Source of the DNA: Stenopsyche tienmushanensis
Lineage: Eukaryota; Arthropoda; Insecta; Trichoptera; Stenopsychidae
Length of the DNA: 64,000 bases
NCBI GenBank assembly: GCA_008973525.1
Contig: WACJ01000133.1
Span: forward strand, 1-64,000
Reading direction: 5' to 3'
Of the stretch, positions 59,601-64,000 are shown piece after piece. A program made the position numbers and the translations under genes. Each line of letters opens with the position of its first letter. The first letter of the stretch is position 1. Below the pieces are notes generated by a model. The model was given only the letters and a program-made list of their open reading frames with translations, searched no databases and had not been told where the DNA came from.

Positions 59601-60574
59601 TTAATGTACCTTTTTCTCCCTTATCGGCTGGCTTTCCATTAGCACCAGGTAAGCCTGGAATGCCATCCATCCCAGGATTACCTTGGTCGCCTTTCATACC
59701 GAGAGGACCTTGAGGCCCAGTGTGACCCTGATTCAGAAAAATATATATGTTAAAGAAAATCGTAGTTTATTTCTGCATTTGAGTAGGTGTAGATTGAGAT
59801 TAACAAAGCGGAATAATGATGGGTGTGTTTATTATCCATTCAGTAGATGAATTTATTTTTGAACAGAATTATTGGCATGCGATCATACACGTGATCATGC
59901 GCTATTTTGTAAGGGTCGTTAAATTATATAAGTGCAGAGTCCGCCAGACGAAGTGTTACCGATTTAAAGCACCATAATATCGTCAGAACTCAATTCGAAT
60001 CTGACATTCGAACGAAAACCAAAACGAATAATAATTATTAATTAGGTTTGGGCTTTAACCGATTTCGGAATGTGCGCCCAGAGATCTATTTACGGACGCA
60101 GACCATGTTCTGTGGACACGTTCGGGGAAAGCATCCGATCGCAAGGCGCTCTTTCGATGTGTCAATGGTCCGAAATTCGGACCGGTTGGATACGGAACCG
60201 TTACGGTTACCCCCTCCAACTTTAGGGCATTTGAATATTATATTGTGTTTAACCTAATTAATAGTAATGTATATTATTAATTATGTTAGACCAAATGTAT
60301 TTAGTAGCGCTTGGTCTGGTTGATTGTGATTAAAAATGATGCCTAATGCTGGATTTTTGTTCTTATATGAAAGCCAATTGAAATAAAATAAGATTTATCG
60401 TATACATACTCTGTCTCCTTTTGCTCCTCTTTGACCACCATCGCCTTTGATCCCTTTGGGACCAGTGTGTCCTCGTTCCCCTTGTATTCCTTGTGGTCCC
60501 AGCGGTCCCGGTTCACCCTTCGGTCCTGGCGTTCCTGGTCTGGCATTTACCGAACCAGATCCAAAAACGGAATC
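47510..60574 (-). CDS. Mp: Multiplexin collagen (type XV/XVIII), C-terminal part with endostatin; 5' end beyond the right edge
   Basis: This is a secreted basement-membrane collagen of the XV/XVIII class. Minus-strand exons, 5' to 3': 60410-60574, 59610-59727, 59427-59531, 59278-59342, 59001-59207, 58812-58928, 54347-54445, 53996-54278, 53811-53888, 53164-53294, 52950-53042, 52744-52866, 48812-48942, 48556-48735, 47834-47977, 47672-47755, 47510-47600. They total 2214 bp (737 residues plus stop), all in phase. Order: Gly-X-Y repeats broken by short non-collagenous stretches; the trimerisation domain ([12 protein letters not shown] through [14 protein letters not shown]); a Pro/Thr-rich hinge; endostatin; an acidic tail. 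Interruptions such as [17 protein letters not shown] and VSSGSGGDF sit near acidic residues and look like glycosaminoglycan sites, as known for this family. Introns at 48.9-52.7 kb and 54.4-58.8 kb hold many repeats. N-terminal laminin-G and other domains would lie outside the window. Confidence 0.94.
47672..48942 (-). other. Mp: Endostatin module exons of Mp
   Basis: Four exons (48812-48942, 48556-48735, 47834-47977, 47672-47755) encode the endostatin fold. It starts [22 protein letters not shown], passes [32 protein letters not shown] and VWHGS, and ends near [14 protein letters not shown]. The four cysteines expected for the two nested disulfides are present (in YACYRE, TYCDAW, YSCNN, LLCVE). 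In vertebrates this module is released by proteolysis and is anti-angiogenic; whether it is released here is not shown by sequence. Confidence 0.93.
48345..48545 (+). repeat. Dispersed repeat ending next to an Mp exon
   Basis: Core CTATACCGTTCATCCGATTGC, then GCATC and GGGGCGCTTAACGAGTTTG, matching 26560-26710. Its right part comes within about 10-20 bp of the splice donor of the endostatin exon ending at 48556. Confidence 0.6.
49528..49840 (-). pseudogene. hAT transposase C-terminal (dimerisation) relic
   Basis: The minus-strand frame has [20 protein letters not shown], then [14 protein letters not shown], the hATC signature (P.TSVEAERAFS.AG...T..RS.L....). It ends in LKDT-like residues; N-terminal parts were not found. 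It lies in the Mp hinge-endostatin intron. Confidence 0.85.
50220..50530 (-). pseudogene. mariner transposase fragment shared with 61400-61640
   Basis: The block from GAACATCGCCAAACATTCGA to CGCGCACTTTCAGTCGA is about 80% alike to 61455-61635. Read on the minus strand it carries pieces of the mariner linker (MxxxCAQDGY.., LAMFHSNK), between HTH and the DETWIH motif. Confidence 0.6.
51860..52114 (+). repeat. MITE-like repeat, inverted relative to the 56-kb copy
   Basis: From GCTGCAGGAGGGACGGCCTC through GAGATGGCGCTGTTAAAATA to the end ACGCTACA (52107-52114), this is the reverse complement of 55977-56250. The end matches the terminus of the TIR element at 54556-54810. Confidence 0.75.
53811..53888 (-). 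other. Mp: Phase-symmetric non-collagenous exon of Mp (possible cassette)
   Basis: A 78-bp open segment lies between a TTTTCATAG acceptor and a G|GTAAGA donor. Both ends are phase 1, like its neighbours, so it can be included or skipped without changing the frame. It codes for a 26-residue, Leu/Lys/Asp-rich, likely helical linker ([20 protein letters not shown]) between Gly-X-Y blocks. I include it in the 737-residue model; without it the protein is 711 residues in this window. Confidence 0.65.
54556..54810. mobile_element. MITE with 24-bp terminal inverted repeats in an Mp intron
   Basis: TGTAGCGTGGGCGAAATGTC at the left and GACATTCC-like GGATAACATTCCGCCCACGC TACA at the right pair at about 22 of 24 bases. 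Internal GTCAGATCAACAAGG and CACCTCTCTTT resemble the 56-kb copy. There is no coding frame. A target duplication is not evident. Confidence 0.75.
55977..56440 (-). repeat. MITE-like repeat, minus-oriented copy
   Basis: Begins TGTAGCGTGGGAGATTTAAC and contains TTATTTTAACAGCGCCATCT and ACCGTTGCCGGTTGGGTAGT, all reverse-matching 51860-52114. The 3' extension to 56440 is CG-rich and its end is not defined. Confidence 0.7.
57590..58190 (+). pseudogene. R1-type LINE reverse transcriptase relic
   Basis: The plus strand reads [31 protein letters not shown] (family: R.L..GCPQGSVLGPLLWN..FD), then frame-shifted [12 protein letters not shown] and LGITVD-like residues. From 57960 it continues with an ILLKGQ...[15 protein letters not shown] tail section. 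Several stops and shifts. Confidence 0.8.
58335..58455 (+). repeat. GGTCCGAAAAG repeat, copy c
   Basis: Blocks TGAGACGCTCTTTCGTAGTG, GGTCCGAAGAATGGACCAG, TTGGACACGC and TTTAGGACATTATG follow the same order as in the other copies. Confidence 0.6.
60105..60240 (+). repeat. GGTCCGAAAAG repeat, copy d
   Basis: CATCCGATCGCAAGGCGCTC, GGTCCGAAATTCGGACCGG and TTTAGGGCATTTG recur in order; in the Mp intron upstream of exon 59610-59727. Confidence 0.6.
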
Positions 60575-61374
60575 CTGTAATTTCCAAGCAATTAATAGGT
60601 ATTCTTTGAGTAGTTGACTTCCAATTTTATCACACACGAGATGCTTCGTCCAAGTTCGATTCGTTTTTGTGGAGCATTCCTGCTACAAACTTTAATTTAG
60701 ATGTCTTTGATGATAATTAAGAAGAAAAATGTCAGTGATCGATTAAATTTGGTTTGTGCTCATCTGAGAGCTTGGAAATTTGTAAATTTGCATTCACGTA
60801 GTACAACCAAGAGCTGGATAACAAAATTAAACTTTCGCCCAAAACTCAATTAGTTCAAAATTAACAAAGCCAAAAAATATGTTCGATCCTTTGAGATGTT
60901 ATCGAACGTGAAATGCAAAAAAATGTGTAATTTTCCTTTGATCGAAACAAGAATATTTTGAGAGCAGAATGCCGGAAGGACGAATTATGAAACTTTTCCA
61001 ACAAGTAAAAAATATTGACAAAAATTCCTAACACCAATTTGTAAGCTCTAAGGTCACTTTTCTTAGGCTTTATACATCGATACCTTACCTTAACTTTTTA
61101 ATATGACGTTTGCATGTTCGTCATATTGTATTTTACTAACCTTAAATATTCCTCTAGGTTTCCAACTTGTCTATAAATATTTGACGGCGTGAAAATGAGA
61201 AAAATTAAATGAATATTTGTTGTTAAAAATTTCGATCCAAATCCTCTTTCAAAATGAAAAAAAATGTCAAAATTGATCCCTTACCAGTTTAACACGAGTG
61301 ACACTCGGGCAAAGCCGCAATTATTTTACAGTTTAGTCCGAACGATACTTGATCGTGTCAAATAAATACTGATA

Positions 61375-62223
61375 CGGGGGTAGTCCCAGAAGTACCCAAC
61401 TGAAGTGATAGATCCATGTTACATCCATCCAAAAACTCGGATTTATTGCTGTGAAACATCGCCAAACACTCAATTAAAACATATTCACGACGCTGTTTTT
61501 ATTCAATTGTGAGCAAATGCGGCACTCATCCTGCGCACAGCATTTTCATATCCAAAATTTCAGTCATTATGCGACGTACAGCATTTTTGAAATGCATACC
61601 ATGTTTGCTAGCTCGCGCACTTTCAGTCGATAGTCCATTTTGTGGAGCGGATAAATGCGGCTCTTTTTTCTTGGTTTCATAACTCAAACAGTGCAATAAG
61701 TTTGCATAATACTTACCGTTGATTGTTTTTCCTTTTTGAAGATAATCAATGAGATGTCTTCGCCTTATTTGGAGCCAATTCTCCCTTTTTAGTCCATTGT
61801 ATTGATGTGTCATGGCGTCCGATCACGAGGCGCTCATTTGTCATGTCAGCGATTCGAAAGACGGACCGGTTGGGCACATAGATCATGTGGCCACTCCCTC
61901 CTGTTTTAGGGCTTTATGCAGCATTCTTGGCGAAAGATGCGTACCCGAATTCTTTTATGATCTCAGCGATCGCGGAAGTAACCTTAATGGCAAAAACATA
62001 TATAGGTGGTTCGCGCTAAATATGATCATGAACGAGATTTGACTCGTTTAAACTCTGCCACTCAATATTTTATTATTGTAAACTAAGGAGCAGACTCCCC
62101 CAAATTATATTCTAGCTCGGCATTGATATTGGTTTGACTGAGACCTTCCAAATAAAAGTATTGTATCACATAATGATGACCAATTTTTATGTGTCGAGTC
62201 GGCTACTTCTGGGACTACCCTCG
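61375..62223. mobile_element. TIR element with TA duplication carrying mixed fragments
   Basis: The ends CGGGGGTAGTCCCAGAAGTA (61375-61394) and, inverted, CGAGGGTAGTCCCAGAAGTA (62223-62204) differ at one base in 20, and TA flanks both (61373-61374, 62224-62225). Inside, minus-strand 61800-61650 reads RRHLIDYLQKGKTINGKYYA of a mariner, followed by a misplaced linker-region fragment, MTEILDMKMLCA, and GGTCCGAAAAG repeat copy e (61812-61985). It has no intact transposase. Confidence 0.75.
61812..61985 (+). repeat. GGTCCGAAAAG repeat, copy e
   Basis: GCGTCCGATCACGAGGCGCTC-like start, CAGCGATTCGAAAGACGGAC, GGTTGGGCACATAG, TTTAGGGCTTTATG, and TTTTATGATCTCAGCGATCG match copies a and b. It is nested in the TIR element at 61375-62223. 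Confidence 0.65.
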
Positions 62224-62689
62224 TATATTTAATTTTTAATTGACAAAAAATATGTAACTCTTAAAATATGATAAAACTTTATACTTACGCATAAAATAAC
62301 TTAAAAAATGGATTCCAATTCCAATCCAATTGACCTATACATATAGTTCACTAAGTTTGTTAGCGATAAATAAATTGCCATGATTTTACACGCCTTTTCT
62401 TGGAATTTTAAATTTGGTCTTGGTAACTCTTATTAAAATAGACTAAAAATCTATTGAAAATCAACATAGAGCCTTAAAATATAGTTTTTATTGGAATACG
62501 AAGCAATAAAATGAAATATATCGATATTTTTGGTTGAAAGAAATTGCTCATATCAGTCATATTATAATCAACAAACATATATAAAAATAATTTGAAATGT
62601 ATATTTTACATATCTAAGTTGCATATAAATAACAGACATTGAATGATATTTATATGAATATTAATCGAGCGTCGATTTTGCGACGGTCC

Positions 62690-62750
62690 GCTTTTTTCGC
62701 ACCGAATTCGATCGTCGCAAAAGCGGCGACCCGATGCCAAAGGGTTAACG
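62690..62750. repeat. CG-rich inverted repeat ending in a piggyBac-like AAAGGGTTAA
   Basis: CGTCGATTTTGCGACGGTCC...CGTCGCAAAAGCGGCGAC folds back on itself. It ends GCCAAAGGGTTAA (about 62735-62748), like the right ends of the TTAA elements elsewhere in the window. A left partner was not found. Confidence 0.4.
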
Positions 62751-63299
62751 TATATTATGCCGTTGATGCTCGTTAAAATCATGCTATTTTTAGGTCAATA
62801 GTTACGTCTGAGATTTGCTTTACATTGTCTCTTTTTGCTGATAATTTTTTAAATATATCTTTAAGCGCAAGCTTAAATATCTCCATCCAACCCATTAATA
62901 ACGCATTAAAAGATTCAAAAATATAAATATGCTTTATAAAATATATAAACATACGTTTTACTGTGTTTTTATAAAATTAAGCAAGCAAGGAGGAACGTGC
63001 CGATCGTAAAAAATCAAAAAATGCTTACCGAAGTATTCTCGCAAATATCATAAAACTTATCTGTTTGCTTATGCATGTAGTATATTAAGCATTATAAATT
63101 TGGCATAAAATTCATCAGTTATTTTCATCGGGGATGAAAGCGAAATATAAATAGTTATTATTAATAAATCATTAATAATAAAATCGTAAATAGTTGAGGC
63201 GCTGTGAATAAAATATATCGCAATTGCAGTAACTATGCTTGTATCATATGATCGATTAATAACTTTATCTGAATGTTAAAAAAAAATCGAGTATAATTT

Positions 63300-63615
63300 A
63301 ATTGGACATGTGGTCCAATCGAGAGGCCATGGACATGTACGCCATAAACATTGAGCAGATAATGTGGCCAAGGAGATCATTGTGGAGCAACTAGGTGGCA
63401 ACTCAAGAGGAGGATAAAAGTTTTAGTGGGTAAAATTTTTATACTATCACCAGAATGATGGTGTCTTTGGAGATTTCTCATCTTTACGGTTATGTGGTCT
63501 GGATGTCGACTTACAAAGTCCCTCGTGCTATATTTGATTCGGGACCGAGTGGCAGCAGACCCGTCGGAAGACCTCGTCTATGCTGGGATAGACTCATATA
63601 GAGTCGTGTGAGCCA
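63300..63615 (+). pseudogene. LINE ORF2 C-terminal relic
   Basis: The plus strand reads GCRLTKSLVLYLIRDRVAA, then a frame-shifted RRPVGRPRLCWD-like segment (family: RPRGRPRLRW.D.I). The related tail occurs on the minus strand at 24640-24450. The Mp intron continues to the window end. Confidence 0.65.
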
Positions 63616-64000
63616 CTTGTGAATGAATGAATAATTTAATTGGTATAAATTATAATAAATTATTGCTTTTCAAGTGCTAAAGTTGTTGCCAATCGAAATT
63701 TATAATTTCAAATAATAATCTTAATTTATTACTTTTACCCATTTATTGAGCGATTTACATAAACGTGTACTCTATATAAACTTCGCCCACTTGTAAGTAA
63801 TGAATCGGCAATCAACGGCTTAATTGAGCTTAATATTTTTAGAGTTGGCTTGATATAAGCATTTTTTTATAAATTAAAAAAATATATCAAATTTCTGTAA
63901 GAAATTTTCAACAATCTGAATTATATGAACAGGCTGTCTAAAACAACGAAGAATTGTAGATTTCCTTAATTATGTTTCATCGCGTGTCTGTTTTAAGTGT

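Noticed and set aside
1..64000. CRISPR arrays, operons, riboswitches, integrative phage elements
   Set aside because: The window is clearly eukaryotic; the repeats are dispersed transposons with no regular spacer pattern.

Overview
This window is nuclear DNA from an insect or a close arthropod relative. It is AT-rich. Four conserved animal genes are split by many GT-AG introns, and the introns and intergenic DNA are packed with decayed transposable elements (mariner, piggyBac, R1/Jockey/RTE-type LINEs, a Penelope-like element, hAT, pogo/Tigger, MITEs and one young SINE). There are no bacterial features such as operons, ribosome binding sites or CRISPR arrays. I cannot place the order of the host from sequence alone.

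Layout: (1) About 1-2600, minus strand: the 5' part of Crk (SH2/SH3 adaptor). The ATG and the whole SH2 domain are present, and the SH3 part lies off the left edge. The intron at the edge holds a piggyBac relic and a mariner-superfamily relic. (2) 2600-9920: upstream and intronic DNA with two short CpG-rich patches (4915-5105 and 5930-6060), which could be divergent promoters for Crk and Hr78, plus transposon debris and a complete tRNA-derived SINE at 8637-8834. (3) 9928-14150, plus strand: a complete TR2/TR4-type nuclear receptor (Hr78), 12 coding exons, 586 residues. A mariner carrying a Jockey fragment sits 14 bp after its stop. (4) 14160-25300: transposon relics and two GC-rich patches (16250-16510 and 17040-17560), one of which may be the Cnot4 promoter. 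(5) 25479-37850, plus strand: a complete Cnot4/Not4 E3 ligase gene, 13 coding exons, 1114 residues. (6) 37850-47500: the convergent intergenic region, with an internally deleted piggyBac flanked by TTAA, and mariner, LINE and Tigger relics. (7) 47510-60574, minus strand: the 3' part of the multiplexin gene (collagen XV/XVIII, Mp). Seventeen exons encode collagen repeats with glycosaminoglycan-type Ser-Gly interruptions, the trimerisation domain, the hinge, endostatin and an acidic tail. The 5' end lies beyond the right edge. (8) 60575-64000: Mp intron with TIR elements and LINE debris.

The exon models were built by hand from homology to family motifs and from matching splice phases. All three models with a stop codon in the window (Hr78, Cnot4, Mp) close in frame. 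The genes are unrelated in function: Crk in receptor signalling, Hr78 in transcription, Cnot4 in mRNA decay and ubiquitination, Mp in basement membrane. I found no clear new biological system. The most interesting signals are the furin-like site and acidic tail after endostatin, a phase-symmetric non-collagenous cassette exon in Mp, chimeric or nested transposons, and several small repeat families with readable ends.
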